A DNA stretch of 55,192 bases from Planctomycetota bacterium (GCA_029259945.1 JAJDEF010000013.1:1-55192), one strand, 5' to 3'; shown: positions 43,095 to 51,929, counted from the first letter of the stretch. Notes: generated by a model from the sequence alone, not told the origin. Made by a program: numbers and translations.

Positions 43095-45053
43095 CTACAG
43101 TCCGAAAATTCGATTCACGGCTTTTGCCTTTGCATGGCGAGGCTCTTGCGGCTTGGCTTTCGATTCGACACCTCCCGTGGCCCGATAACGGTCTTCAAAG
43201 CCTTGTCGAAACGGCACTCTTACTCGACCAGACGAAGTCTCAGTAGACGGTTGGGCTGAGATAGCAGATGCCAAGTCAGAATCTTCCTCGGTCGAGGGTA
43301 GCCGTAATAGTTGCTGCCCTGCTGCCGTGCCGCCTTCGATCGAGATGTCGCAATTCGGGCACCCGAGACCGCCACAGCCCTCGGCAAAAGGCACGCGATC
43401 TAATCGGCAACCAATGGTCTCTTCGGCCATAAACTCGCGGGGATGCGAGGCTTGGTCATAGCTAATGATTTCTGGCATAAGAAAGATAATCAGCTCGCTC
43501 TCACGAACCGTGGTATTGCGCGAGCGAAACAAGGGGCCAAAATATCGAATGTCCTTCAAAAACGGAATGCCGTTGAAGTCGCCCGTGTCACTCCGTTGAC
43601 GCAAACCACCAATCACAAGCGTCTGCCGATTGGCCACCCGAACCGTGGTATTCGCTGTACGGCTATCAATGATTGGCTGGCTTTCGTTTTCTGTAAATCC
43701 GGCAACTCGGCTAAATTCTTGGTTAATCTTCATCCGTACCGTCCCATCTGCAGATACGGTAGGAATGACTTTCAGTAAGATGCCTACTTTCTTAAACGCC
43801 GTCGTGCCAAGCTGACCACCTAACTCCGATTGCGTGATCTGTTGAAACGGAATTTCCTGCACACTGCTCATATCCGCCGTCTCGTTATCTTCGACGGTGA
43901 CGTGCGGATCGGCTAGCAATCGAGCATCATTCGCATTTTGCAGTAGCAAAGCGACTGTGGTGATATCAAAATTTTGTGTCAGGCTTTTGATGGTAAATGC
44001 CCCGCCATTGGCCCCAGCCACAAAAGGAGCCATCGTTTGCGTAGCAAGGGTAATTGCTTGGTTCGGATCTCCATTGGCATCAAGGCTATTTCCTTTGCCA
44101 GAACTGTTCCAGTTGAGTCCTAACTGCTCTACATCCTGCAGGCTAATGTCATAAATTAAAGCCGTGATACGAACTTGAGGGCGAGGTCGGTCAATCTTCG
44201 CCAGCACTTTTTTTACCATCTCGATGTTCGAGGCATAATCGATAACCACCAAGCGGTTTTCTGCAGGCATGGTCGCAACGCGCCCCGCATTGCTGAGTAC
44301 GGCTGTTAATGGCTCTTTCGCGTTGTCGACCGCAATATACTGGGTGTGAAAATACGCTACTTCCAGCCGCTTATAGGTCTCTGCAGGGATACCCCCCGTC
44401 GCTTTGGCGGCGGCAGCATCCATCCTCGACACAAAATTACGAACGGTTGCTACGCGATCTGCAAAATCGACCACGACAATACTACGCGCAGATTCCAATG
44501 CTTTAATCTGCCCCTGACTACTAATCAGCAGCCGAGCCCCGTCGACGATCTCATTCAGATCGCTGTGGGTGATGGAGATAAATGCAGATCGAAAAAGCGG
44601 GTTTGCGCTGCCTACCTCTTTAGCTCGCTGTACAACAAGGCTCTCGCCAACCGCACGGTAGCTGTAGCCATTGGCTAGCAGGATGGCATCAAGCACCTCA
44701 CGCAACGGCGTATTCTTGTAAACACAGCTGATATTTCCTCGCACGTCATTGCCAACAACGATGTTGACTTTCCAGCTCGCACCGATCGTAAACAGCGCCT
44801 TTTCCATCGACGTGTTCTGAAGCGATAAATCGCCGCGGGTTTCTAATGCCTGAGAGAGCGGTACAAGAATGGAGGACGTACCCTTTAGTGCGACAGGGGC
44901 TACTTCAGCACCGGCTAGAAGATCAGCAACTTCCTCCGCCAAGAGGTACTTCGTACTGACGAAGCACAATGCAAGCGCACAGATAGCCGGCAAAAAGCAC
45001 ACCACGAGCGGGCGCACTAAATAAAGCGACTTGTTAACGCCAATCTTGAGCAT
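43095..45053 (-). CDS. gspD: outer-membrane secretin (PilQ/GspD type)
   Basis: A 652-residue secretin with an N-terminal hydrophobic signal/anchor. N0/STN-like domain near residues 75-140 (LQNTSMEKALFTIG, TPLREVLDAILLANGYSYRA), further N domains (SARSIVVVDFADRVATVRNF; RLVVIDYASNIEMVKKVLAK), then the secretin core with TQTMAPFVAG, VGILLKVIPTVSADGTVRM and RQTLVIGGLRQR. GGAGG lies five bases before ATG 45053. The last 100 residues are a non-homologous tail with C549, C560, C565 and C568. The protein forms the outer-membrane gate. Whether it belongs to T2SS or T4P cannot be settled from this gene alone. Confidence 0.94.
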   Translation of the reverse strand: MLKIGVNKSLYLVRPLVVCFLPAICALALCFVSTKYLLAEEVADLLAGAEVAPVALKGTSSILVPLSQALETRGDLSLQNTSMEKALFTIGASWKVNIVVGNDVRGNISCVYKNTPLREVLDAILLANGYSYRAVGESLVVQRAKEVGSANPLFRSAFISITHSDLNEIVDGARLLISSQGQIKALESARSIVVVDFADRVATVRNFVSRMDAAAAKATGGIPAETYKRLEVAYFHTQYIAVDNAKEPLTAVLSNAGRVATMPAENRLVVIDYASNIEMVKKVLAKIDRPRPQVRITALIYDISLQDVEQLGLNWNSSGKGNSLDANGDPNQAITLATQTMAPFVAGANGGAFTIKSLTQNFDITTVALLLQNANDARLLADPHVTVEDNETADMSSVQEIPFQQITQSELGGQLGTTAFKKVGILLKVIPTVSADGTVRMKINQEFSRVAGFTENESQPIIDSRTANTTVRVANRQTLVIGGLRQRSDTGDFNGIPFLKDIRYFGPLFRSRNTTVRESELIIFLMPEIISYDQASHPREFMAEETIGCRLDRVPFAEGCGGLGCPNCDISIEGGTAAGQQLLRLPSTEEDSDLASAISAQPSTETSSGRVRVPFRQGFEDRYRATGGVESKAKPQEPRHAKAKAVNRIFGL

Positions 45054-45081
45054 GTGTCCTCCCTGACACGACTCATTCGAC

Positions 45082-45708
45082 TTATGACCTTTTTTGCCGT
45101 TCTAAGGCAAAAAGCCACATATCTATTTCTAAGGTGACAACACCACCATCTCGGCCTTTGGTATGTAAGCTCATTCGGTTCAGATGAGCAAACGTCTTAT
45201 CTTTATGCAGCTGTTCCAGAAGATTTTGAATATTCTCCATCGTTCCGTCTACCAGGAACGAGACGGTGCGTTTTTCTAGGATGAACGGTGTCTTTTGAAC
45301 CGTCGGCCCCTTGGCTAATGTTTGTTGCAGTGGATCGTCATCTTTCACCCAAGGTCGTCGCGTCGGAGGGCTCACATCTAGCTTTCTGACACGACAATCT
45401 GCACCTCGTATATGTTCAACGAGTTGGCTCCGATAGCGACTCAAGGTTCCTTCTGTGACAGCACGTTTCTCGAGTTCTTCTAGTTGTTCGGCTAGCTGGA
45501 CAAGCTGCTCCTCAAGGCTGGGCAAGGTCTTGGCCGTCTGGCGGGCGAGACCCAATTCATCCGTAAGAGTCGCATAACTCGCTTTAACATCAAAATACTC
45601 ATCGACCAACGGAACCCATACAAAGAGCCCAATAGTGGTAGTAGCGATTACGACGATTAGCTTGCGCTGAGGGCTTTCGCAAAATTTGCGTATTAGTGAT
45701 TTATTCAT
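45082..45708 (-). CDS. PilO-like pilus/secretion alignment protein
   Basis: A 208-residue membrane protein: one transmembrane helix at about 17-36 (KLIVVIATTTIGLFVWVPLV), a coiled coil (residues 45-85, EEQLVQLAEQLEELEKRA) and a small C-terminal ferredoxin-like domain (VSFLVDGTMENIQNLLEQLH). This is the PilO/GspM layout. The first bases overlap the end of the PilM-PilN gene by eight bases. PilO and PilN normally form a dimer in the inner membrane. Confidence 0.85.
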   Translation of the reverse strand: MNKSLIRKFCESPQRKLIVVIATTTIGLFVWVPLVDEYFDVKASYATLTDELGLARQTAKTLPSLEEQLVQLAEQLEELEKRAVTEGTLSRYRSQLVEHIRGADCRVRKLDVSPPTRRPWVKDDDPLQQTLAKGPTVQKTPFILEKRTVSFLVDGTMENIQNLLEQLHKDKTFAHLNRMSLHTKGRDGGVVTLEIDMWLFALERQKRS

Positions 45709-47266
45709 TACGGGCTACCTCTTTTACTGGAACTTCCGAATCGCTAAAGTTTAACTCCACATCAAAGTCGACAGCGGGGCCCGAGGCTGACTGTCCAGGT
45801 CGAGTACTGCGTAATGCAACGTCAGAAAAATGTGGCGACTGCTCCAACCAGCGGACAAAATCGAATACACCTGCCTCTAAATAGCTAACGCCATCAAGTT
45901 TGATGGATTCCATGTTTTCGATGACCAGCCGCTTGAGCCAAACGTCGCTGGGCATACAGTGCCCCAACCTGGCGACTACCTGACCTGCTGGCAATGACTG
46001 CATCTTGTCGGCCAGGCCATAGAGTTGAGCGAACTTTTTCTCTGCGGAAGCAATCTGAAGCTTTAATTCTCGCGCTCTGGTCTGGGCTGGTAGCAATTGC
46101 TCCGCCGTTTGCTGGAGTTCACCCACCTCAGCCTGCTCTCGGTAGTTCACCAACAGAAGTCCGCAAGCGACAAGCAAGACTGCTGCCAAAGGCATTGCAC
46201 TTCGGAGCAAAATTGGCTTCATCGGTACACGTGTGCTTGCAAGAAGATGCTCCATAAAATTCGGGGCATCTTGCTTGTCCTCAGGTAAATAGGTACTCAG
46301 CAAAGTCCCCAGTGCCGGCACAACGACCGAATTCGCCTCTCCGTTCTCAAACTCCCATGTCGCTTGTATGGCCTTCGGGTCGATTCGTCCGACACTAAAT
46401 TGCTCACAAGCTGCGAAAACGGGATAGACGCGATCAACCGCCTCCTTCTCTCCACAAAAATAGATCTGACGTAGCTTGGGCGGGGCCTCTCGAAGTTGTC
46501 GACCCACGTGCCGCTCCAGTCGGCTCAGGTGAGTTTGCACCAACTCAAAGAGATCGTTGCTTTCCGAAAGACCACCGGGGCGATAATCAAGCAAAAGCTT
46601 TCCATCGTAGCAGATGCCGATTTCCACCGTACTCTTGTCGAGATGAACGACGAGACACGGCTCGTCAGACGCATTTTTTAGCCGCTCAATGACTCGACTG
46701 ATTGAAACCAAAGCAGGCTCGATCGATTCGATTTTCATTCCGACGTCAGTCGCTACTTGGTGGATAGTCTCTAACGTCTTTTGATTACAGGTTGCTGCAA
46801 CCGCATACTCATGTCGCGCGTCAATCGCCTGGCTACTCGTGACCGTGATCTTCTCGCCGGGCCCGAGCATCAGATAAAGGCGGCTTCGCTGCTTGAGCTG
46901 TTGCAACTCGTCTCGTACTTCATCGGATGAGCCGCGAATGGCTTTGGTGACACAGTATTCGCCGCCAAGCACAAAATGAAGCTGCCCGGCTTGCAGTTGA
47001 TATTCTTCGACAACTTGGCGAAATGCTTCACCTAGCTCTTTCAGGCCTGCTTCGCTATGCAGCGATGTTGCACTTTTTCGCCAGGGAACAACAGCCGACT
47101 GAACTCGATCGGGGGAGTCCTCCGAACTCCGATCCAACACGACCAGACGTAGATCATCACTAGCGATTTCGATCACAACCAACAGGTCCTCGGCGTTTCG
47201 CCGCTTTTTAAGCCGCCGCCGGTCGTTTCGACCGCGCCGATTATCAGTATCTCGTCTCTCTGCCAT
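45701..47266 (-). CDS. PilM-PilN fusion (GspL-like) protein
   Basis: A 521-residue protein. After a basic leader (RRGRNDRRRLKKRR) residues about 28-335 form an actin-like PilM domain (LVVIEIASDDLRLVVLDRSS, LVVHLDKSTVEIGICYDGKL), then a transmembrane helix near 361-378 (PLAAVLLVACGLLLVNY), a coiled coil and a C-terminal PilN-like ferredoxin domain (HCMPSDVWLKRLVIENMESI). PilM and PilN are usually separate proteins in T4P systems; the same order in one chain is the GspL arrangement of T2SS. It likely links the cytoplasmic ATPase GspE to the periplasmic PilO. Confidence 0.87.
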   Translation of the reverse strand: MAERRDTDNRRGRNDRRRLKKRRNAEDLLVVIEIASDDLRLVVLDRSSEDSPDRVQSAVVPWRKSATSLHSEAGLKELGEAFRQVVEEYQLQAGQLHFVLGGEYCVTKAIRGSSDEVRDELQQLKQRSRLYLMLGPGEKITVTSSQAIDARHEYAVAATCNQKTLETIHQVATDVGMKIESIEPALVSISRVIERLKNASDEPCLVVHLDKSTVEIGICYDGKLLLDYRPGGLSESNDLFELVQTHLSRLERHVGRQLREAPPKLRQIYFCGEKEAVDRVYPVFAACEQFSVGRIDPKAIQATWEFENGEANSVVVPALGTLLSTYLPEDKQDAPNFMEHLLASTRVPMKPILLRSAMPLAAVLLVACGLLLVNYREQAEVGELQQTAEQLLPAQTRARELKLQIASAEKKFAQLYGLADKMQSLPAGQVVARLGHCMPSDVWLKRLVIENMESIKLDGVSYLEAGVFDFVRWLEQSPHFSDVALRSTRPGQSASGPAVDFDVELNFSDSEVPVKEVARNE

Positions 47267-47294
47267 GATTGATTATCTCCAAGATAAGTTCAAT

Positions 47295-47678
47295 TTATAG
47301 TTGTATCGTTGCTTGCACGGTTCGAGTCACTTCTCCGGCGACACCGTAGGAGGTCACCGTGACCTTTGTTCCTGCGCCATCGACTGCAGTGACCTCGTAA
47401 GTGTCGTCCCCCGGATAAGCCCCATCGGTGATCGTCCCACGCCATGTACTATCCGCCTCTAGCTGGGCTGCAACCTCATGCACTCCGGCATTGCACAGCA
47501 AGAGAGCCCTTTCGTAGTCTAAACTGTTCCGTAATGCCGACAGCTCAAGTGTTGTAGTATCCAACACGTTCACCACCATCAATGTGACAGCAGTAATCAT
47601 GAACAGAACAAAAAGCAATGCCGCCCCAGCTCGTGGCTGCGGACGTTTATCCAGATTTTTGTTGTCTCTTAGGAGCAC
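47295..47678 (-). CDS. minor pilin-like protein (PilX/GspK type)
   Basis: A 127-residue protein with a basic leader and one hydrophobic N-terminal helix (AGAALLFVLFMITAVTLMVV), then ALRNSLDYERALLLCNAGVHEVAAQL, which matches the conserved helix of PilX/GspK-like minor pilins (ALLLAxAGxxEA). Start GTG 47678 is preferred because GGAGGAACC stands seven bases upstream; ATG 47747 would overlap the preceding gene by 41 bases. The globular part is short. Confidence 0.8.
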   Translation of the reverse strand: MLLRDNKNLDKRPQPRAGAALLFVLFMITAVTLMVVNVLDTTTLELSALRNSLDYERALLLCNAGVHEVAAQLEADSTWRGTITDGAYPGDDTYEVTAVDGAGTKVTVTSYGVAGEVTRTVQATIQL

Positions 47679-47706
47679 AACGGTTCCTCCGTAACTCGAT
47701 TCTTGT

Positions 47707-48231
47707 TTACCATGACCGCAACCACGCCTGACTCGAAGTAGTGACACTGTCGGTGCCCGAGGGACGAATCAAATTTACTTTTGTCGTACACCGCACCGAA
47801 TGGATCTCGTCGAGGACTGTGCTGGCCTCCCAGCCATTACGCCGAATTCCAAGAAATGATAATTCTTCAATTCCCGTTGCCAAAACGTTGGTTGCCGTAG
47901 TCACTCCAAAACGCACTTCTTTGGTTCCCGCATCATGGTCCCACACCAGTGTCTGACCAGTCGCATCAAGAACTGAAAGCGTGCCAGAAGTATCGATTAC
48001 AGTCGAAATGCCGACGACACTTGCAGCCTGTCGGACATGGCGGTTGATATGACGTAGCACAGCAAGCCCTGCTTCACGAGTGGCATGATCGTCTTCATGC
48101 CGATTCCAAGCCGTATATGAGGTGCTTACTAGCATCATGCACGAAACCGTCATTACCGAAAGCATGGCGGTCGTCACCGTCAGCTCTAGCAGCGTAAAGC
48201 CGATTTGAGAGTTGGATAGTTTATATTTCAT
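47707..48231 (-). CDS. minor pseudopilin (GspJ/PilW type)
   Basis: A 174-residue prepilin-like protein: short leader, prepilin peptidase site G/FTLLELTV at about residue 11-12, hydrophobic helix, then a beta domain. HINRHVRQAASVVGISTVID and TGIEELSFLGIRRN fit GspJ/PilW. It overlaps the previous gene by 11 bases and precedes the PilX-like gene, matching the I-J-K order of T2SS. Confidence 0.85.
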   Translation of the reverse strand: MKYKLSNSQIGFTLLELTVTTAMLSVMTVSCMMLVSTSYTAWNRHEDDHATREAGLAVLRHINRHVRQAASVVGISTVIDTSGTLSVLDATGQTLVWDHDAGTKEVRFGVTTATNVLATGIEELSFLGIRRNGWEASTVLDEIHSVRCTTKVNLIRPSGTDSVTTSSQAWLRSW

Positions 48232-48667
48232 TTTCGTAGGTGGTTAGCTTGGCAATTTTAGTCCGGTAATCCACGCGAAGCTCACCTGCATCAAGGGTTG
48301 AATTAACATTTGCATCGTCGTACACAGTTACTTGAATGTTTATAAGTTGATCAGGCAGTCCCCCGTCGACGAAGGCGTCAGACCTAGCAGACGTATATCG
48401 AATGTTCGCATAGCCCTCTGCTACGTAAGTACCTACCGAGGTTCCAGTCGCCCAACTCCCTGCCACCGAGGCACACTCTCCTTCAAGGGTTCTCACCGCA
48501 TAGTTGGCTAATAAACTTCTCCGGTGCAGAATACGACTCTGTGCCATCGCGTCGCGCATCACACTTAGCGCAGGCGCAAGGATGGCCGCCATCAGCCCTG
48601 CCGCTGTTGCCATTTCCAACAGCGAAAACCCTCGCCGTCGAATTTTTCTTTGCGCAAAATTTCTCAT
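48221..48667 (-). CDS. minor pseudopilin (GspI/PilV type)
   Basis: A 148-residue prepilin-like protein with processing site G/FSLLEMAT at about residue 13-14, a hydrophobic helix (ATAAGLMAAILAPALSVM), then QSRILHRRSLLANYAVRTLE, which fits GspI/PilV. A calcium-like DANVNSTLDAGE stretch is near residue 119. It is followed by the GspJ-like gene with an 11-base overlap. The gap upstream holds two repeat elements. Confidence 0.82.
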   Translation of the reverse strand: MRNFAQRKIRRRGFSLLEMATAAGLMAAILAPALSVMRDAMAQSRILHRRSLLANYAVRTLEGECASVAGSWATGTSVGTYVAEGYANIRYTSARSDAFVDGGLPDQLINIQVTVYDDANVNSTLDAGELRVDYRTKIAKLTTYENEI

Positions 48668-48679
48668 CGTTTTGGTTCT

Positions 48680-48730
48680 TAGGAGGCGCTAGTTATTAGG
48701 CGCGAGGCGCTAGTTTTTAACTCGCGCCTC
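48680..48730 (+). repeat. ~50-base repeat flanking prepilin genes, copy 1
   Basis: AGGAGGCGCTAGTTATTAGG and the following GCGAGGCGCTAGTTTTTAAC recur in inverted orientation at 50717-50765. The unit also contains internal GGCGCTAGT / ACTAGCGCC palindromes. Confidence 0.85.
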
Positions 48731-48896
48731 ACTACTAGCGCCCCGCGCCTAATCGCTTTTGCCTTGCAAACGTAGCTTATAGAGTGCCCCGATGCTCTTT
48801 TCTCACGCGAAAAGATCACGCCAATACATCCGGCATATCCTGCCCAGAACATCGAACACTTGAGTGTTCCGTCCCGGCGGGGGTGATGGAAATCCA

Positions 48897-48919
48897 TAGC
48901 CCGGTCATCCTGGCCGGGA
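48897..48919. repeat. REP-like palindrome, family A copy 4
   Basis: TAGCCCGGTCATCCTGGCCG, forward orientation, same T variant as copy 3. It lies just after the prepilin gene ending at 48946 on the minus strand. Confidence 0.85.
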
Positions 48920-48945
48920 CAGAGCAGAATTTGTATCCAAGCTGC

Positions 48946-49281
48946 TTACCAACCGAACTGCACGACCCGGTGAGTGGTCCCGTTCAACGTGTAAGCCGTA
49001 CCATCAACCGGATTGAGAGGGATTCCCTCAGGAAAGTAATTCACGTCGGCACCAATGACATTCATGGTGTTATTAGGCCAGGCACCAGTATCCACAAAGT
49101 ACCGTTCGACAGCACTATTGATGGTCGCTGCATGATGGGCACGCACACGCTGCTTTGCAGTGTCGCTTGATACCGATACTCGAGGTACGATGATGGCAGC
49201 AATAATGCCTAGGATCGTGACCACAGCGAGCAACTCGAGCAGCGAGAAGCCGCCCTTCTTGTTGCGATTGCGATTCTTCAT
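48946..49281 (-). CDS. GspG-like prepilin (paralog 1)
   Basis: A 111-residue major-prepilin-like protein: basic leader MKNRNRNKKG, prepilin site G/FSLLELLAV, hydrophobic helix (VVTILGIIAAIIVPRVSV), then a short globular part ending GADVNYFPEGIPLNPVDGTA and THRVVQF. The same C-terminal motif recurs in three other genes here. It is close to a copy of the gene at 49854-50177, including the 25 bases upstream of the start. Calcium-binding loops of T2SS GspG are not evident. Confidence 0.92.
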   Translation of the reverse strand: MKNRNRNKKGGFSLLELLAVVTILGIIAAIIVPRVSVSSDTAKQRVRAHHAATINSAVERYFVDTGAWPNNTMNVIGADVNYFPEGIPLNPVDGTAYTLNGTTHRVVQFGW

Positions 49282-49332
49282 GTCAAAAGTTCTCCGTTTG
49301 GCTACCCGCTCTCCTTTTTACTGGAGGCGCTA

Positions 49333-49833
49333 TTAGGGCGTCGTCTCAGTCACTCGAACCGCCCCAGTGAGAGCAACCACCGATACGTTCCAGCTTCGCG
49401 TCGGTCCGGCAATCGAGATGCTGTAGCCAGCCAGCGCAGATCCCTCAAAATCAAATTCCAGGGTTGTAGCCGCTGAGGTCACGGTAACGTCTACGGGGAC
49501 GGTGTAGGTTTGGTCCACTTGCACGTCGCCGCCGCCTGCCCGCTGAAATAACGAGAAGCTAGTCACCTGCGACCCTGAGGTCGCAAGCTGCAAATAGTGG
49601 TTGTCACCCGTCGAGATGGTGCTACGGCGAGCATGCACCAACGAAAGAGAAAGTCGGCGAGCAAACCCTTCGGCCCCGCCGGTGGCTAGCGTAGAGCTGC
49701 CATAACGGCTAATCGCTGCGACCGACAGCAGGCCCAGGATACTAACGACAACCGTGAGTTCCAAAAGACTCATGGCCCGGCGCGAATCGTCGCGTCGAGC
49801 CATGCGTTGTATTTCGGTGGGCCACTTGTCCAT
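49333..49833 (-). CDS. minor pseudopilin (GspH/FimT type)
   Basis: A protein of about 166 residues. A processing site like A/MSLLELTVVV follows an unusually long basic leader (DKWPTEIQRMARRDDSRRA). Then comes a hydrophobic helix (SILGLLSVAAISRYG), and FARRLSLSLVHARRSTISTG, the conserved GspH/FimT helix. ATG 49833 is chosen; GTG 49854 overlapping the upstream stop as TAGTG is the alternative. Alanine instead of glycine at -1 is unusual for prepilin peptidase. It sits between two near-identical GspG-like genes. Confidence 0.83.
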   Translation of the reverse strand: MDKWPTEIQRMARRDDSRRAMSLLELTVVVSILGLLSVAAISRYGSSTLATGGAEGFARRLSLSLVHARRSTISTGDNHYLQLATSGSQVTSFSLFQRAGGGDVQVDQTYTVPVDVTVTSAATTLEFDFEGSALAGYSISIAGPTRSWNVSVVALTGAVRVTETTP

Positions 49834-49853
49834 ATGGACACTTACCCTTTTCA

Positions 49854-50177
49854 CTAATTGACCCGGTGAGTGGTCGCGTTCAAAGTGTAAGCCGAAGCAT
49901 CAACCGGGTTGGCAGGAATTCCTTCAGGGAAGTAATTCACGTCAGCACCGATGTCGGTCAAGTCGTTGGCGGGCCAGCCACCAGTATCCACATAGTACCG
50001 TTCGACAGCACTATTGATGGTCGCCTTGTGATGGTCACGCACACGCTGCTTTGCCGTGGCGCTTGAAACCGATACTCGTGGTACGATAATGGCTGCGATA
50101 ATGCCCAGGATCGTGACCACAGCGAGCAACTCAAGCAGCGAGAAGCCGCCCTTCTTGTTACGCTTGCGATTCTTCAT
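49854..50177 (-). CDS. GspG-like prepilin (paralog 2)
   Basis: A 107-residue near-copy of the prepilin at 48946-49281: MKNRKRNKKG leader, G/FSLLELLAV, the same helix, and GADVNYFPEGIPANPVDASA then THRVN. Start ATG 50177 is preferred because GGAG lies ten bases upstream and the leader then matches the paralog; an in-frame ATG 39 bases earlier adds MPSYQVAKRRTFD. Differences between the two cluster in the middle third (NDLTDI versus NTMNVI). Confidence 0.92.
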   Translation of the reverse strand: MKNRKRNKKGGFSLLELLAVVTILGIIAAIIVPRVSVSSATAKQRVRDHHKATINSAVERYYVDTGGWPANDLTDIGADVNYFPEGIPANPVDASAYTLNATTHRVN

Positions 50178-50320
50178 GTCAAAAGTTCTCCGTTTTGCTA
50201 CCTGATAACTAGGCATTACTGATGAGCCATACGTCCGACTCTTATTTGCTTAATGAAACGTAGGTTACAAAAAGCCCCCTGCTGGAAAAAAATAACAAAA
50301 ACTACTAAGTACTTTAATAG

Positions 50321-50650
50321 TCAATGGTTATGGCCAATTACCAGGCCCGTTTGCGTGTCGATGGTGTACTGAGTTCCGTCCACGGGGCAAGTGGGCAGCC
50401 CCTCTGGGAAGTAGTTGATATCTGCACCGATGTCGCTCAAGTCGCCCGCAGGCATGCTGCCCGTATTCTGAATCCATAGTTCGACTTGAATTTCAATATC
50501 GCCCTGATCGACGTGACTAGCGCCAGCCTTGGCCGCATCGTGACTCGTCGAAACGCGCGGCAAAATAATCGCTATCAGCACTCCCAAAAGGCTAATGACG
50601 GCAAGCATTTCTAGTAACGAAAACGCCAGTCGGAAATTCCATCTAATCAC
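50321..50650 (-). CDS. GspG-like prepilin (paralog 3)
   Basis: A 109-residue diverged relative: leader MIRWNFRLA, processing site A/FSLLEMLAV, helix, and the C-terminal GADINYFPEGLPTCPVDGTQ then YTIDTQTGLVIGH. It is first of the prepilin series after gspF. The -1 residue is alanine, not glycine. It shares the family motif but lacks the exact THRV end. Confidence 0.9.
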   Translation of the reverse strand: MIRWNFRLAFSLLEMLAVISLLGVLIAIILPRVSTSHDAAKAGASHVDQGDIEIQVELWIQNTGSMPAGDLSDIGADINYFPEGLPTCPVDGTQYTIDTQTGLVIGHNH

Positions 50651-50682
50651 AGTCTCATCTCTCCCGTTTTTTGTAGCTTTCT

Positions 50683-50714
50683 GTAGGGTGGGTGTAGCGA
50701 AGCGAAACCCACCG
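50683..50714. repeat. GGGTGGGT-type hairpin
   Basis: GTAGGGTGGGTGTAGCGAAG followed by CGAAACCCACCG: arms GGTGGGT and ACCCACC around GTAGCGAAGCGAA. A GGGTGGGTA/TACCCACC relative is at 54838-54910. This type of element is common in bacterial intergenic DNA. Confidence 0.75.
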
Positions 50715-50716
50715 TA

Positions 50717-50765
50717 AGACGCGAGTTAAAAACCCGCGCCTCGCGCCTAGTCACTAGCGCCTCCT
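50717..50765 (-). repeat. ~50-base repeat flanking prepilin genes, copy 2 (inverted)
   Basis: Reverse complement of the unit at 48680-48730: on the minus strand it reads GAGGAGGCGCTAGTGACTAG then GCGCGAGGCGCGGGTTTTTA. It begins just beyond the gspF stop codon. Confidence 0.82.
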
Positions 50766-51929
50766 CTACTTCATCGTGTTCACCATATCGAACATTGGCA
50801 AATAGATAGCCAACAGAACCACTGCGATCGCCGCGGCTAGTCCAATCGTCAAAACGGGCTCCAGTGTTCCAACCATTAGGCCGGTTTTTCGCTCTATTTC
50901 TTTTCTTAAAAAATCACAAATGTCGTTTGTTGCGCGGGTTAGTTGCCCCGTGCTTTCTCCAACAATAACCAATTGGTTGACAATCGGAGGGAACATCCCT
51001 TCATGACGCTCTAGCTCGCGACTAAATCGTTCGCCCTGCTGCACCGCGCGCTGAAGATCGCTCACTCCACGTTTAACTGCCCGATTGCTCACCGAGTCAG
51101 CCGTCTCTCGCAATGCCTCGGCGAGTGTGTAGCCAGCTTCCATAAGATTTTGTAATACTTCCATCAACTGTAAAACGGCCATGTCTCGAAACCAATTTCC
51201 TAGCATCGGCATGCGAATTAAGGCGAGATCCATTTGGTAAGCAAAGTCATCCCGCTTACGAAGCCGCTTGATCGTCACCACGGTAAGAATTACCCCGCCC
51301 GCGATATACAAGCCAAATCGCTTCACAAACGCGCCAAAACCAATCAGCACCTGGGTTATCATGGGCAGCGGCGCACCCACATCGCTGTAGGTCTGCTCGA
51401 AGACGGGCACCACATACAACAGAAGAAACGTAATCAGCCCACTCCCAACCACAATCAGCAACCCCGGATAAGCTAACTGCTTGATGACTTGCTGTTTGAG
51501 TTCAGCCGTCTTGTTCCGGCTGCTTGATAGCTTTTTAAGCGTCGCGGCGAGGGTTCCAGAACGCTCGGCAAGTCGAATTTGGTTGACCGTCAATCGATCA
51601 CAAACATGGGGAAAGTGGCTAAGTGCCGTACTAAACGTAATCCCCGATTCCACTTTTCGCCGCAAAGTTTCAAGAACCTCGCGATGTTTAGCCATCGATT
51701 CTTCTTTGCCCAAGGTTTCGAGAGCTCGAGGGAGCGAGACACCGTTATCTACCAACGTCGAAAGTGTGCTCAGGATAAACGTCAGCTCTACGGGCTTTAA
51801 CTTCTCATTCGCTTGGCGTGGCTTCGTCAAGTTCCCCCACCACTGACCAAGGCCAGCTGAGGCTTCCTGCTGGGCTGGCATGGCAGCTATTGCAGCCCCT
51901 GCGCCCGAAAATCGTTTTCTACGTCCCAT
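50766..51929 (-). CDS. gspF: inner-membrane platform protein GspF/PilC
   Basis: A 387-residue protein with two copies of the T2SF domain (about 45-170 and 255-375): KPVELTFILSTLSTLVDNGV and AVLQLMEVLQNLMEAGYTLA. Three transmembrane segments are visible near 175, 215 and 360. It is the rotor-like platform that the GspE ATPase drives. The N-terminal 35 residues (GAGAAIAAMPAQQEASAG) are a low-complexity leader. It follows gspE by 14 bases. Confidence 0.95.
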   Translation of the reverse strand: MGRRKRFSGAGAAIAAMPAQQEASAGLGQWWGNLTKPRQANEKLKPVELTFILSTLSTLVDNGVSLPRALETLGKEESMAKHREVLETLRRKVESGITFSTALSHFPHVCDRLTVNQIRLAERSGTLAATLKKLSSSRNKTAELKQQVIKQLAYPGLLIVVGSGLITFLLLYVVPVFEQTYSDVGAPLPMITQVLIGFGAFVKRFGLYIAGGVILTVVTIKRLRKRDDFAYQMDLALIRMPMLGNWFRDMAVLQLMEVLQNLMEAGYTLAEALRETADSVSNRAVKRGVSDLQRAVQQGERFSRELERHEGMFPPIVNQLVIVGESTGQLTRATNDICDFLRKEIERKTGLMVGTLEPVLTIGLAAAIAVVLLAIYLPMFDMVNTMK

